Below, one piece after another: positions 30,250-41,683 of a stretch of 64,000 bases of DNA. The DNA is from Nitrosomonas ureae. Its GTDB lineage: Bacteria; Pseudomonadota; Gammaproteobacteria; Burkholderiales; Nitrosomonadaceae. Below the pieces are notes generated by a model, which worked only from the letters and a program-made list of their open reading frames with translations, did not search any database and was not told the DNA's origin. The stretch spans positions 2,790,001-2,854,000 of the forward strand of contig NZ_LT907782.1 of the NCBI RefSeq assembly GCF_900206265.1, read 5' to 3'. The translations under genes were made by a program, and so were the position numbers. The first letter of the stretch is position 1, and every line of letters starts with the position of its first letter.

Positions 30250-30395
30250 CCCAAACGGCTAATTAATTTTAATGCCATATCTTTAATTAGTTGTTTTTCC
30301 CAGCGAAAGATGTTTAACTAAGGAATGATGATAATTAAATTTGTTATACATTCTTTAATTAACTTCGTTTGCTAATTAAAGGCGGAAACGATCCC
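30250..30395 (+). promoter_or_regulatory. TTAATTA-box promoter region of fic
   Basis: At least five AATTAA/TTAATT boxes occur (about 30260, 30283, 30332, 30355 and 30373), some as CTAATTAA and CTTTAATTA, in front of the fic start at 30396. The pattern fits an operator for the winged-helix tail of the Fic protein itself; the -10 candidate TATACAT lies at 30344. Assignment by position. Confidence 0.45.
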
Positions 30396-31568
30396 ATGAA
30401 AAAGGTCAGAGAAACAGGTGAACTTGTATCCTGCTCGGTAGCAGATGAAAAATATCAGGCCTTTGTTCCGGCCACTCTGCCTCCCAAACCGCCGCTGGAT
30501 ATGGGGCAGCTTGGCAGTTTGCTGGCCTCCGCCAGCGCCGCTCTTGGCCGCCTAGATGGTCTGGCCGGTTTTTTGCCGGATATTGGATTGTTCATTTACA
30601 TGTATGTCCGGAAAGAAGCGCTGCTATCTTCCCAGATTGAAGGGACACAATCGAGTTTTTCCGATCTTCTGATCCATGAAAGCGAAGCAGCTCCCGGCGC
30701 ACCTTCTGAAGAGGATGTTCAGGATGTTTCCAATTACATAGCGGCGCTGAATCACGGTCTGGAGCGTATGCGTGGCGGATTCCCGTTATCCCTGCGCCTG
30801 ATCCGAGAAATTCATGAAATCCTGCTTTCAAAAGGGCGTGGTTCCACCAAAATGCCTGGGGAATTTCGCCGGTCGCAAAATTGGATCGGCGGCCCACGGC
30901 CCTCAAAAGCCCGGTTTGTTCCACCACCACCGGAACGGCTGGAAGAATGCCTCGGCGCTTTTGAAAAATTCCTTCATGCAGATGATGACGGCCTGCCGGT
31001 TCTCATTCGTGCCGCGCTGATCCATGTGCAGTTTGAAACCATCCATCCGTTTCTGGATGGCAATGGCCGCGTCGGGCGGTTGCTCATTACGTTGCTTCTC
31101 TGCGCCGATGGCGTTCTGAAAGAGCCAATTCTTTACCTCTCGCTCTGGTTCAAGACTCGGCGGGATGAGTATTACGATCAGCTGCAATATATCCGCGATA
31201 CCGGGGATTGGGAAGAATGGGTCAGTTTTTTCCTGCGCGGCGTCATTGAAACCGCCGATCAGGGCGTAGCTACGGCCAAGCGCATTCTTGACTTATTCGA
31301 TGCCGACCAGCATCGAGTTGAAACATCTCTCGGCAAGGCTGCGCCATCGGCTCTGAAAATTCTTGCCCACATGCGAAAAAAACCGGTCATCGCCCCGAAA
31401 GATTTGGTTGCTCCACTGGAACTTACCATGCCTACAATCAATACGGCCCTCCAGCATCTGGAGAAAGCCGGAATCGTACAGGAAATAACTGGTCGTCAGC
31501 GTGACCGGATGTTTGCGTACAAGGCTTATCTTTCCATCCTGGAAGAAGGCACTGAACCGTTGGCGTGA
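30396..31568 (+). CDS. Fic family AMPylating protein with C-terminal winged helix
   Basis: A 390-residue Fic protein starting at the ATG at 30396 (an in-frame ATG lies 27 bases upstream). The catalytic motif IHPFLDGNGRVGR (about residue 219) is canonical HxFx(D/E)GN(G/K)RxxR. An N-terminal helix SSQIEGTQSSFSDLL (about 75-90) resembles the inhibitory (S/T)xxxE(G/N) motif (SQIEG). Residues about 310-380 form a winged HTH (PTINTALQHLEKAGIVQEIT), suggesting autoregulation via the TTAATTA boxes. Fic enzymes transfer AMP to target hydroxyls. Confidence 0.9.
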   Translation: MKKVRETGELVSCSVADEKYQAFVPATLPPKPPLDMGQLGSLLASASAALGRLDGLAGFLPDIGLFIYMYVRKEALLSSQIEGTQSSFSDLLIHESEAAPGAPSEEDVQDVSNYIAALNHGLERMRGGFPLSLRLIREIHEILLSKGRGSTKMPGEFRRSQNWIGGPRPSKARFVPPPPERLEECLGAFEKFLHADDDGLPVLIRAALIHVQFETIHPFLDGNGRVGRLLITLLLCADGVLKEPILYLSLWFKTRRDEYYDQLQYIRDTGDWEEWVSFFLRGVIETADQGVATAKRILDLFDADQHRVETSLGKAAPSALKILAHMRKKPVIAPKDLVAPLELTMPTINTALQHLEKAGIVQEITGRQRDRMFAYKAYLSILEEGTEPLA

Positions 31569-31775
31569 TCACGTTTTAAAAACAATAGAAGTTGACAAGA
31601 CGCTTACTACACAGTGCTCATTGTTGCTTTTATCTTTTTCCTGAAATGTGATTCAATACAATTTTAGTTCCCAGAAAACTTTGAAATTGAATGCTGCTAC
31701 AAAACAGGCATTGCGCCCCAACTCTGTTTAACGACTTGATACATTGTTTCATTTTCTTACAAAAATCTCTCAATA

Positions 31776-33044
31776 ATGAAATTTCTCACTATTAGACGAT
31801 CAAGAGTCTTACTCTTCATCGTGGCGGTTCTCTTAACGTCTTGTTCTACGAGTTGGAAAGGTAGCTCTGTAACCCTTGAGATAAATAAGAATTACATTGA
31901 AGAACGTCTTTGTCTTGGAATGTATGAAGTTGATTATCAATTAACGAACGGTTCCGGGTATGTCACTCAGGAATATTATCAGCTTGCTGATGGTAGGCGG
32001 TTCAGTTCATTAGAAGCATTTAATCAAGCTGAACGCAATAGATATAAGGAATATCTCGACCTTGTTTACAAAAATTTTAGAAGATCAATAGAACAGAATG
32101 AAGACCCTGCCCAAAGTATTGCACGTTTATCTTCTATATATTTTTTAAATACTTCAAAAAAAGACAGCAAAGAGCATCATGAATTTTTATCCAAACTGGG
32201 CATGAAACCTTTTGTGCGTTCAGAACTTAAATCTATTAGAGAAAATCATCTCGCGCCAATTGATAAAAGAACTCTCAAAAATATTTCAAGCTACTTCGTC
32301 TCTCAATCTGATCCTCATTTTTGCTGGGCAGCGGCACTGGAAACTGCATTTAGATACTCAGGGAGTCAGTACAAGCAAGAGGAATTTGTTTCAGCGTTAA
32401 AGAAAAGGTGTTCGGCTAAATTATCAAAAACTGCCTCTGTCAATCAAATGTTCTTTGCTGCAACAGACAGACATTTAAGTGATGGCGGTAGATGGATAGG
32501 TAAATTTCCTGCGAGGCACTATGCTACTGTTAATTTTGGAGATCTATTGAAGGCCTTTTCACCTTTTTATATCTCAGACAATCAGAGGGTGCCCGGACAT
32601 AATTTGGCTGGATCATTCCCTTCGAGAAATCACTCAAGTTTTTATTTGACAGCAATGGGGATACAGGCTGGTCAGTATGTAGAGCCCGATTTTCCAACCG
32701 AAGAAATTCCGTGGAAAACTACACGAAAAAGTGATGGTAAATTAATTTCTGAAGGAAAGATCAAGCTGATTAAAAGCGTTGCTGAGCTAATCCTGGCAAT
32801 AAATGATAACTACCCGGTCATAGCAGGTTTCAAACAATCCCAAGGAGGTCATGCAGTAGTCATTTCTGCAATTGAGTTCCGTCCCGGTGGCAACCTTAAT
32901 GCAAACAATGTTTATGAGTTAGACAACCGGGCCTACCTGAACTATGTATATTTCCTTGATCCGACATCGGGACCTGAGCCCATTGGAATGTCAGGCGATT
33001 ATTTTTTGGAAAATACTGCTTTTGCATTTTATATAGCTCCATAA
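31776..33044 (+). CDS. Lipoprotein with papain-like (C39-type) cysteine peptidase domain
   Basis: A 422-residue protein with an N-terminal lipoprotein signal (basic RRSRVLLFIVAVLLTSC; Cys23 is the lipid site). The C-terminal half looks like a papain-like peptidase: catalytic-cysteine segment DPHFCWAAALETAFRYSG (about residue 185), HAVVISAIEF (histidine, about 362), and YFLDPTSG (Asp, about 395). No peptidase signature at the N-terminal half. It heads three genes (31.8-34.4 kb) that may act together in the envelope. Confidence 0.7.
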   Translation: MKFLTIRRSRVLLFIVAVLLTSCSTSWKGSSVTLEINKNYIEERLCLGMYEVDYQLTNGSGYVTQEYYQLADGRRFSSLEAFNQAERNRYKEYLDLVYKNFRRSIEQNEDPAQSIARLSSIYFLNTSKKDSKEHHEFLSKLGMKPFVRSELKSIRENHLAPIDKRTLKNISSYFVSQSDPHFCWAAALETAFRYSGSQYKQEEFVSALKKRCSAKLSKTASVNQMFFAATDRHLSDGGRWIGKFPARHYATVNFGDLLKAFSPFYISDNQRVPGHNLAGSFPSRNHSSFYLTAMGIQAGQYVEPDFPTEEIPWKTTRKSDGKLISEGKIKLIKSVAELILAINDNYPVIAGFKQSQGGHAVVISAIEFRPGGNLNANNVYELDNRAYLNYVYFLDPTSGPEPIGMSGDYFLENTAFAFYIAP

Positions 33045-33047
33045 ATC

Positions 33048-33419
33048 GTGAAAAATATTTCTTTTGGTTGCATAATTTTTATTCTGTTTGTCGTTGTGTC
33101 AGGCTGCGCTACACAATTTGGCAAAAGATATGATAAATCAGTAAATATAAGGCTTACATCCGAACCAAGCCATTTAGGGTATTACGTTATTTCAATTTTA
33201 GAAAATGAGAAGCTTGGCGGTGATACCAGTCCTTTAATGAAAAATGAAGAATTATTAAAAACAGTTTCGTCAAAAAACCGAATTACGGCAAGTGAATACT
33301 GGGCTACTGTGAAACCGGGAGAGTATGTGCTCGTGATTGATTGCGGAGCGTATGTGACACGCAAACAGATGACTTTTGAAGCTGGCCTTAATCAAATTCT
33401 TCGCTGTCAAGCTAGATAA
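33048..33419 (+). CDS. Small lipoprotein
   Basis: A 123-residue protein with a GTG start, three bases after the peptidase gene. Signal peptide ISFGCIIFILFVVVSGC with lipobox at Cys19. The mature part has beta-strand character with no known domain. Close spacing implies translation with its neighbours, perhaps as a partner or inhibitor of the peptidase. Confidence 0.65.
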   Translation: MKNISFGCIIFILFVVVSGCATQFGKRYDKSVNIRLTSEPSHLGYYVISILENEKLGGDTSPLMKNEELLKTVSSKNRITASEYWATVKPGEYVLVIDCGAYVTRKQMTFEAGLNQILRCQAR

Positions 33420-33435
33420 AATATAATTTCATACC

Positions 33436-34386
33436 ATGTTTATAGGTTATTTCCCTCAAGAATGGATAATATTTCTTAGTATCGGGGCTATATGTGCTGC
33501 ATTTCTTGGGGTAATTTTTGGAATACGCTGTGACATAAAATCGTTCAAAGCCCTTGTGATTTTGTTAACAGTGATTTTCTCGCTTGTAATTTCATCTATA
33601 GCTTTTGATTTTCACTATTTGCATAAATTTTCGGATAATGGGGAAACGTATGAAAAACCTATATATGGCTGTTCTAATTTGCAAAGATACTTGGAAACAA
33701 TCCCTGATTTTCGCAATCCATCGCCCTCGGAATGGAAGAACCACATTGAACAGCCGGAATGTCGCTTTGGAGCTATCACTACAATTATAGTGAGTAGCGC
33801 ATTTGCATGGAGTAGCATATTTGTTTTATTTGCATTTTTTTATACAGTTTCAAGATTCGGCTTAAACGAATTTTTGACTGTATTTCATCTCCATAATAAG
33901 CAAAGTCAAAATACCCAAAATACCGATATACAGTTATCCATCACTGGCGTGACCCAAGATATTATTTTGTCTGAATATGCCGCTGCCTCCTTGGATGATG
34001 ATGCTAATAAATTGGTTAACTGTATTTGTCACCATATCTCTGCTTCCAATACTGGGCAATTAGATGGCTGGGATGGACATGTTTTTCGTGATTTTATATT
34101 TGATGATCTAACTTCTGAACAGGAAAAGAGTTTCAAAATGGGATTTAAAGATGGTGAAAACAGTGAAAAAGTCGGCATCAAATGGAATGCTTTTCAAGGC
34201 TTGAAAGGCAGGGGAATATCAAAAAAAACAGCGATAAAAATTTTTGAATGGAAAGCAATGTGCACCAACACATCACTAAGAAAATTACTGGGTAAATTTG
34301 TTGTGTACTATGAGAAGAAAGGGAAAAATCCTGAATTCTTTAAAGATGTTGCCCCCATTGCTGAAAAAATTAAATCTGAACTGTAA
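33436..34386 (+). CDS. Membrane protein of the lipoprotein/peptidase trio
   Basis: A 316-residue protein. Membrane segments are visible at about residues 10-30 (IIFLSIGAICAAFLGVIFGI), 37-55 (ALVILLTVIFSLVISSI) and 115-137 (TIIVSSAFAWSSIFVLFAFF). The C-terminal half is soluble and helical. No recognised domain. With the two lipoproteins before it, it forms a three-gene envelope module of unknown purpose. Confidence 0.6.
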   Translation: MFIGYFPQEWIIFLSIGAICAAFLGVIFGIRCDIKSFKALVILLTVIFSLVISSIAFDFHYLHKFSDNGETYEKPIYGCSNLQRYLETIPDFRNPSPSEWKNHIEQPECRFGAITTIIVSSAFAWSSIFVLFAFFYTVSRFGLNEFLTVFHLHNKQSQNTQNTDIQLSITGVTQDIILSEYAAASLDDDANKLVNCICHHISASNTGQLDGWDGHVFRDFIFDDLTSEQEKSFKMGFKDGENSEKVGIKWNAFQGLKGRGISKKTAIKIFEWKAMCTNTSLRKLLGKFVVYYEKKGKNPEFFKDVAPIAEKIKSEL

Positions 34387-34413
34387 AAAGTATCAACAAT
34401 CATTGCAGTAAAG

Positions 34414-34755
34414 TTACGTCACGCCTTCCCCTGGAGGAAGAATCTCTGCTTGAGCTGAATGAACAGTTTGTGCCGCTTCTTTTTTTTCATCTTTTTCTGC
34501 CCAAACCTGTTGTAGCGATTCCGCAAGAAAAAAACTAGAAAGCTGTGGGGATTGAACGAGATCATCCATATACGCCTCTAGTGCATGCTCAACCCAACCA
34601 CTATACATTCGCTCTTCCGGGTACGGTCTTCCATCATTCTGCGAATATTCACAAGCCCGTTTAAAGGCCCGCCAAACATGATCATTTATAGGTATTGAAA
34701 TAGTGATGGATTGCTGTCCATTACTCAATAACTCGTCATATTCTTTATCATCCAT
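34414..34755 (-). CDS. Small hypothetical protein, possibly DNA-binding
   Basis: A 113-residue protein starting at the ATG at 34755 (34791 would add 12 residues). It contains SITISIPINDHVWRAFKRAC, reminiscent of the beta strand and helix of ribbon-helix-helix proteins, followed by an acidic helical region. It is opposite in direction to its neighbours, which fits a regulator of the gene cluster to its right. Weak assignment. Confidence 0.5.
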   Translation of the reverse strand: MDDKEYDELLSNGQQSITISIPINDHVWRAFKRACEYSQNDGRPYPEERMYSGWVEHALEAYMDDLVQSPQLSSFFLAESLQQVWAEKDEKKEAAQTVHSAQAEILPPGEGVT

Positions 34756-34992
34756 ACCTATCACTCCTTTCTCAAGAGTTTTTCTAATCACAAAATTATC
34801 GTTATGTCAACGATAAATCCGGAGGATTTCCAGAATTATCCGGATTTATGATGTACAGCCCTTATTCCTTGATGAGAACATCGAAACTTCAAGAAAACTG
34901 GCTTCATTTTCAGCACTGCTTGCATCGAGCCAGATATTTTAAAGTTCCTAAATTTCAGAGTCTTTTGATCAATAGGGAGGGGATTGGAACCT

Positions 34993-35205
34993 ATGACAAC
35001 GTTTGAAACATTCCTTATTCCTGGCCATTATGCGCTAAGGATAATTCTAAGCTTTTTGCAGATTTTTGAAGAAAGTATTGAGCCTGCTCTTCTTTCAGTA
35101 TTTGCCGGATTTATAAGTTGGGTTTTCTGGATGGCTGTTATACGAGCTGTCTGGGCAATCACATTAAGAATCTTCGGCTTTGGAGGCAGAGGTCATTACC
35201 GATGA
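34993..35205 (+). CDS. Small membrane protein next to coupling protein
   Basis: A 70-residue hydrophobic protein starting at ATG 34993, preceded by AGGGAGGGG. Two membrane stretches are visible (about residues 12-28 and 34-58, the latter SVFAGFISWVFWMAVIRAVW). Its stop overlaps the next ATG (ATGA), so it is co-translated with the coupling protein, to which it may bind. Confidence 0.65.
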   Translation: MTTFETFLIPGHYALRIILSFLQIFEESIEPALLSVFAGFISWVFWMAVIRAVWAITLRIFGFGGRGHYR

Positions 35206-36923
35206 GCTTAAGCGAGCTTTATGCTTTATATAAATTGTATGCAATTGGTTTTCTAACGAATGAAGAAGCCGTTTATATTTTAATTTCTTATGTAGGATTT
35301 TGTTTAGTAGCGCTATTTGCTACTCGCACAGTTTTAATACTTTTTTCCAGAAAGATTGGCATATACCATCCGGATAATTATCGCCTTTGGCCCAGACTTC
35401 CATGGCGATCCCTCATGATCATCTGGAATAACATTCGAATCTGGTTCGAACGTACCTTTCAGATGGGCAATCGCGCTACGGGCGGTTTTTCCAACGCACT
35501 CAATACGCTTACGCTTCTCTATAAGCCCGGTCTTGTTTTGCTTGGCAGAGCTTTTGCCTGGGGATTTGGGTTACTTCAGCCTGTTGGGATTAAAGTTCAA
35601 CGGCACCTTTTCATGTATGCCATGACCGGTGCTGGAAAGACAACGGTACTTATAACTATACTTTCCACGTGGTTCAACAGCGTTTTTGTCATAGACCCTA
35701 AAGCGCAAATAACCAATGCTCTTTTTGAGCATGACTGGCGAGAATGGTTTGTAATCGATCCATACGGTATTTCAAATGCGATTAGCGCTTTCTTTAATGC
35801 CATTGACTGCATCAAGACAGCAATGGAACGTGATGGCAAGCAAGCTGCTGTTCTCTGGGCCATGCGCATTGCGCAGGCATTGGTCATCACGCCAAGCGGT
35901 TCCAGAACACCGTATTTTTCTGATACCGCACGCGGTTTTCTTGTCGGTGTCATTCTTCATGTAATCAGCCACCATCCTGAAGACGAGCACAACCTGCCCT
36001 ACATACGAAGCTTGCTGGTCAATGGTTATCGTGTTTTCGATCCACAAAATGGAAAAGAAGAAACCACACCTGAAGAAGCTCAGCAGCTCCTGCTTCGCGC
36101 CATGCTTAATAATCCTGCTTTTGATGGCGCCATTGCTGGAGCCGCAGCCGCGCTGGCAAACGCAAGTGGCGAAACAGGGGGGAACATTCGATCAACTCTG
36201 TTGGAACAAACCAAATGGCTGGACATACCAGCCGTTCGTAATGTGCTTCGCAGCACAAGTCTCCCACTCAGCGACCTGAAAACCCGGAAGGATGTCGTAT
36301 TTTCGCTGACAGCTCCTGTTCTATCCATCCGCGAAGAACTCGCTCCGCTGTGCCGCCTGCTCACGAACATGACAGCTTATACCTTCGAATATTTCCGCGA
36401 TAAAAATGGTGAGTGCCTGATCATTGTAGACGAAATGCCGTCGCAAAATTACAACGCAATTTTTGAGATCATCCTGGCTGTTTTGAGAAGTTATGGAGGA
36501 ATCTTTCTTGGAATCTCACAAAATATCGAGTTAATGAAAAAAATTTACCCCACGTCATGGGCAACGTTCAGTGGCGAAGCTGATGCTGTTTTCTGGATGG
36601 CGACCAATCATGACGACACTGCAGCTCACCTGTCGCAGATTTTGGGCAAAAAATCTCACGTCGAGAAAGACAATTACTCGGGCCGCAAAACTTACCGGGA
36701 AGTGGCTGTCATGGACGCCGACCAAGTCAAACGTTTCTTGAGCCCGGATAGCGGCAACCTCATTGTCACCAGAGCAGGAATGCGAGCTCTCAAGCTCAAG
36801 AATGAGCCTTATTTCAAAGCATTGCCAGTTTGGAAATATGCTCCCGATCCCGATCACAAAGAAACCTTCTGGCGCAGGATTACCCGCAGGGCTTTTGATC
36901 GCAAACAAAAATCAATCGATTAA
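35202..36923 (+). CDS. Type IV coupling protein (TraD/VirD4-like ATPase)
   Basis: A 573-residue protein starting at ATG 35202. An N-terminal membrane anchor lies at about residues 25-50 (ILISYVGFCLVALFATRTVL). Walker A is YAMTGAGKTTVLI (about 143-155), Walker B-like ECLIIVDEMPSQN is at about 403-415, and the TraM-recognition region follows. Such hexameric ATPases bring the relaxase-DNA complex to a secretion channel. No secretion-channel genes accompany it, supporting a mobilizable rather than conjugative element. Confidence 0.85.
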   Translation: MSLSELYALYKLYAIGFLTNEEAVYILISYVGFCLVALFATRTVLILFSRKIGIYHPDNYRLWPRLPWRSLMIIWNNIRIWFERTFQMGNRATGGFSNALNTLTLLYKPGLVLLGRAFAWGFGLLQPVGIKVQRHLFMYAMTGAGKTTVLITILSTWFNSVFVIDPKAQITNALFEHDWREWFVIDPYGISNAISAFFNAIDCIKTAMERDGKQAAVLWAMRIAQALVITPSGSRTPYFSDTARGFLVGVILHVISHHPEDEHNLPYIRSLLVNGYRVFDPQNGKEETTPEEAQQLLLRAMLNNPAFDGAIAGAAAALANASGETGGNIRSTLLEQTKWLDIPAVRNVLRSTSLPLSDLKTRKDVVFSLTAPVLSIREELAPLCRLLTNMTAYTFEYFRDKNGECLIIVDEMPSQNYNAIFEIILAVLRSYGGIFLGISQNIELMKKIYPTSWATFSGEADAVFWMATNHDDTAAHLSQILGKKSHVEKDNYSGRKTYREVAVMDADQVKRFLSPDSGNLIVTRAGMRALKLKNEPYFKALPVWKYAPDPDHKETFWRRITRRAFDRKQKSID

Positions 36924-36994
36924 AGCGCATGAAATCAAAGATGAAAACATCATTTTACTTATTAAATAATCACTTAAAAAACAAGGAGGTAATT

Positions 36995-37291
36995 ATGCAA
37001 AAAATGTCACCAACCCCAAAAAGGCCGCAGGGAATTGAACGTATCTCTGAGGCTGTTTCAAACCTGCTCCCTCCGCCACTTGCGCCGCTGCATCAGACTT
37101 TTATCGAACAAAAAGCGGGAATTAATGAAAAACGGGCCGAGTTGCTCAGAAAGCGTGAAAACGTTCGGAATGAAGGTTATGCGGCAGCAACCCGGCTGAT
37201 GACACCGAGCGCGGAGCAGTTACAGACCATAGGCGTTTCTTATCTTGAACTTTTCAATAAACAAAGGAGCAGCAAAGATGAAACCAGATGA
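36995..37291 (+). CDS. Small hypothetical protein of the transfer cluster
   Basis: A 98-residue basic helical protein. The start at 36995 is chosen for the perfect AAGGAGGT in front of it. No domain recognised. Its end overlaps the next gene by 14 bp. Within a gene cluster following the coupling protein. Confidence 0.65.
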   Translation: MQKMSPTPKRPQGIERISEAVSNLLPPPLAPLHQTFIEQKAGINEKRAELLRKRENVRNEGYAAATRLMTPSAEQLQTIGVSYLELFNKQRSSKDETR

Positions 37292-38222
37292 ATTATTTTC
37301 CTCAGAAGAGATGATGCGGTTTGAAGCCGTGCTGAAAAGGCATGTTGAAGCTGCTGCAAAAGTGCCTCTTCTCATATTAATGACCTTGTTGGCAGGACTA
37401 GCTTTAGCAGTCGTAGGCTACAGCGAATTTGAAATTGTTTACCGCGTATTCGACTATCTGGCTGGTGAAAACAACGAATACTGGTCGCCCACACTAATGG
37501 GATTTACGGCAGCGACCATGATTATCGGCTTCCACATTCTCGCCAAGGTCAAACCCCATAACCTGGCAGTCAGAATCGTCGACAGGAGCGTTGAAATCCT
37601 GATTCCGACCTACCTGATTGGAATGGGATTCTTGATTGCCTGCATTCTCTTTGCCGATGGCTTGGGAAACATGATCCAGATTGAAATGCCTGCCATGATC
37701 GGGAGTCTGCCTGAAGCCATTGAACAAGGATGGGTTGACGCTTTCTTTGCTCATGTCACGAATCCGTTGGCTGTTTTAGCTTTTTCACTTGGTATTGGTG
37801 GGTTGGCTATAGTCAATATCTTCATTGCACATAAATTGCTGACGACGATTGCCATTAATATCAATGATATTTTCGGCAGGTTATCTCGTGCCCGCGCCGC
37901 CATCAAAGACCATCAAGCTATTTTAAACGCGCAGAAAGATTATTCTTCGCTAAATTCCGAGATTAACGATCTTCTCATCTGGGATGACAATTACATCCGC
38001 ACAATCATTGCCAATGAAGTAATCAGCGTTATTTCCGATGCGCTTCTGCCGCATAAAAAATGGCTTCAAGAATCCCAATATTCCTCTGAATTTCGCTTCG
38101 AAGATTCACACCGGAAAATCGACCCCAAGCAAGTGGCTAAAGATATAGCAAAAATCGAAGCCATTCGCCCTCAAGACATCATGAATGCAATGAACCCAAA
38201 ATTTCTGGAGAAAGGAAAATGA
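37278..38222 (+). CDS. Multi-pass membrane protein of the transfer cluster
   Basis: A 314-residue protein, start at ATG 37278 (AAAGGAG upstream). Membrane segments at about residues 28-46 (PLLILMTLLAGLALAVVGY), 72-88, 107-127 (LIPTYLIGMGFLIACILFAD) and 162-182 (LAVLAFSLGIGGLAIVNIF) are followed by a soluble helical tail from 190. Its stop overlaps the next gene (ATGA). Family not recognised. Confidence 0.65.
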   Translation: MKPDELFSSEEMMRFEAVLKRHVEAAAKVPLLILMTLLAGLALAVVGYSEFEIVYRVFDYLAGENNEYWSPTLMGFTAATMIIGFHILAKVKPHNLAVRIVDRSVEILIPTYLIGMGFLIACILFADGLGNMIQIEMPAMIGSLPEAIEQGWVDAFFAHVTNPLAVLAFSLGIGGLAIVNIFIAHKLLTTIAININDIFGRLSRARAAIKDHQAILNAQKDYSSLNSEINDLLIWDDNYIRTIIANEVISVISDALLPHKKWLQESQYSSEFRFEDSHRKIDPKQVAKDIAKIEAIRPQDIMNAMNPKFLEKGK

Positions 38223-38842
38223 AAAAACTTCTTACATGCATCCTATTTATCTGTGCTGTGTCCACGGCAGACGCAAAAACATTGACTATCGGCATTGATT
38301 TGTCTGCTTCGAATCCGCTGCTGTCGCATAAGAATTTTGCGCATGTAGCGAGCCAGCATGTGTCTTCTGAAATCAACAAATTAAAAGACGGCGATGTCGT
38401 ACATGTCAAAACATTCGGTTCTCGTAAAGACGCATTGAATCTGCTCAATCCCACCTTTGAAATTTCTAGGAGATTGAAGCCAAGCAAGGTGGCAGGCATT
38501 GTGGCGCAATACATTCAATCTCTACCTGAACAAAAAGAGGCTTCTCAATCCAGCACCAACCTTATTGCCTGGCTGGAATTTACCTCTGAATTCAATTGCG
38601 CTGGAAACAGCCAGATTCTTGTCATTACGGACGGCCTTGAATCCTCATCTTACGTTGATGGAAACCAATTGCTTCAAGGCAAAAAGAGTTTGCCAAAAGC
38701 GGAAGTTAATTTGAAGGGATGCGCACTGACGTTCTACGGACTCGGGGCCGGATGGATGCCTCAACAAGTCAAGATCGTTCGTAAAGAGTGGGAGCGTTGG
38801 TCAGAACAGGCCGGAGCAGCATTTACGGCCATTATCCCCTGA
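38219..38842 (+). CDS. Exported VWA-like protein
   Basis: A 207-residue protein with a signal peptide (MKKLLTCILFICAVSTADA). The mature start TLTIGIDLSASNPLL carries D-x-S-x-S, the metal-ion-dependent adhesion motif of von Willebrand A domains, and QILVITDGLESS (about residue 137) supplies the later Asp-Gly strand. The length fits a single VWA-like domain. Predicted periplasmic, perhaps scaffolding the transfer apparatus. Confidence 0.65.
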   Translation: MKKLLTCILFICAVSTADAKTLTIGIDLSASNPLLSHKNFAHVASQHVSSEINKLKDGDVVHVKTFGSRKDALNLLNPTFEISRRLKPSKVAGIVAQYIQSLPEQKEASQSSTNLIAWLEFTSEFNCAGNSQILVITDGLESSSYVDGNQLLQGKKSLPKAEVNLKGCALTFYGLGAGWMPQQVKIVRKEWERWSEQAGAAFTAIIP

Positions 38843-38852
38843 AGCGGGGGTA

Positions 38853-39116
38853 ATGAATGTGATTACCAAGGCTATGCTCGACCAGCTTCGTGCTGAGCGC
38901 ATGCGGAAAAATGCCCAGTTGGATTACACCATTGGCGGGCCTATTCAGGCCTCCGTGGTGTCCACTATCGAAATCGAGCGAGAAAAAAAGATCAAGCAGG
39001 GTGAGCACATCCTGCAAAACGCGCTGCATGACATGGAGCGCGAACAGGCCTTGTCCAGCCATAAAGGGCTGGCGAAGGTGCATTTCAACCATTCTAAACA
39101 GGAGATCGAACCATGA
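38853..39116 (+). CDS. Small coiled-coil protein
   Basis: An 87-residue charged helical protein (DQLRAERMRKNAQLDYTIGG, then KKIKQGEHILQNALHDMERE). The stop overlaps the next start (ATGA at 39113). Function unknown. Confidence 0.6.
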   Translation: MNVITKAMLDQLRAERMRKNAQLDYTIGGPIQASVVSTIEIEREKKIKQGEHILQNALHDMEREQALSSHKGLAKVHFNHSKQEIEP

Positions 39117-39379
39117 GTGATAGTTCTGACGAAAATAAATCCAGGCTGCCCAGCCATATTGCCTACAGCGTTGAAGAAGGCAGCAATGATAAAAATCACT
39201 GGCACAAGATCGGTGCAGCGTGGCCGACCAAGGAAGGAGGATTATCGCTTCAGCTCAATGCGTTACCCATTAACGGAAGAATCGCGCTGCGTTCCAGGGA
39301 AGAATTGGAGCGCATGAGAGCTGAGCGCCAGCAAGCTCCGAAACAAAATCAAGCACAGGACATAAACTACACGCAGTGA
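39113..39379 (+). CDS. Small hypothetical protein
   Basis: An 88-residue protein with a compact central part (HWHKIGAAWPTKEGGLSLQL) and then NALPINGRIALRSREE. This pattern is widespread among small proteins on mobilizable and conjugative elements. Ends with a disordered Gln-rich tail. Role unknown. Confidence 0.6.
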   Translation: MSDSSDENKSRLPSHIAYSVEEGSNDKNHWHKIGAAWPTKEGGLSLQLNALPINGRIALRSREELERMRAERQQAPKQNQAQDINYTQ

Positions 39380-39564
39380 CATAAGTAACTGACAGCAGAA
39401 CAACTTAAGATTTTGTTAATAATAGAGTTTTATTATGAAAATATAACCCTGTTGTTTTGTTTATCAACCGTGTTTGATAGCAGCAATTTACTTAAAAGTT
39501 GATATTTATTTATGAAAACAGCAAGCGCGTGCGTTCAATCACTATCTCATAGAGGATTTTTAAA

Positions 39565-39750
39565 TTGACTAACAAGCAACAATCCAAGCAAGGTAAAGGG
39601 TGGAGTTCCACCCGAAAACCGAGTCATAATATCGACTCGCGGATTGTTGACGTTGTTCGCTTTCTTGCTCGGCGTTCAGCCGAGCAAGACTACGAGCGCC
39701 ATCTCAGATGCACAACGTCTTTGACACAAAAGCCTGATTTGGAGTCTTGA
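39565..39750 (+). CDS. Small protein preceding the recombinase
   Basis: A 61-residue basic protein with a TTG start at 39565 (AGAGGA upstream). It has a helical stretch IVDVVRFLARRSAEQDYERH. It ends one base before the recombinase ATG, implying coupled translation, so it may regulate or assist the recombinase (for example as a directionality factor). Function is an inference from position. Confidence 0.55.
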   Translation: MTNKQQSKQGKGWSSTRKPSHNIDSRIVDVVRFLARRSAEQDYERHLRCTTSLTQKPDLES

Positions 39751-39751
39751 T

Positions 39752-41602
<1,851 letters not shown>

Positions 41603-41683
41603 TCAGGAACGGGATTATAACATGAGCAATCATATACCGGTCAATCAACATCTTTAATCTATACTTTTATCGGCGCACAATAC

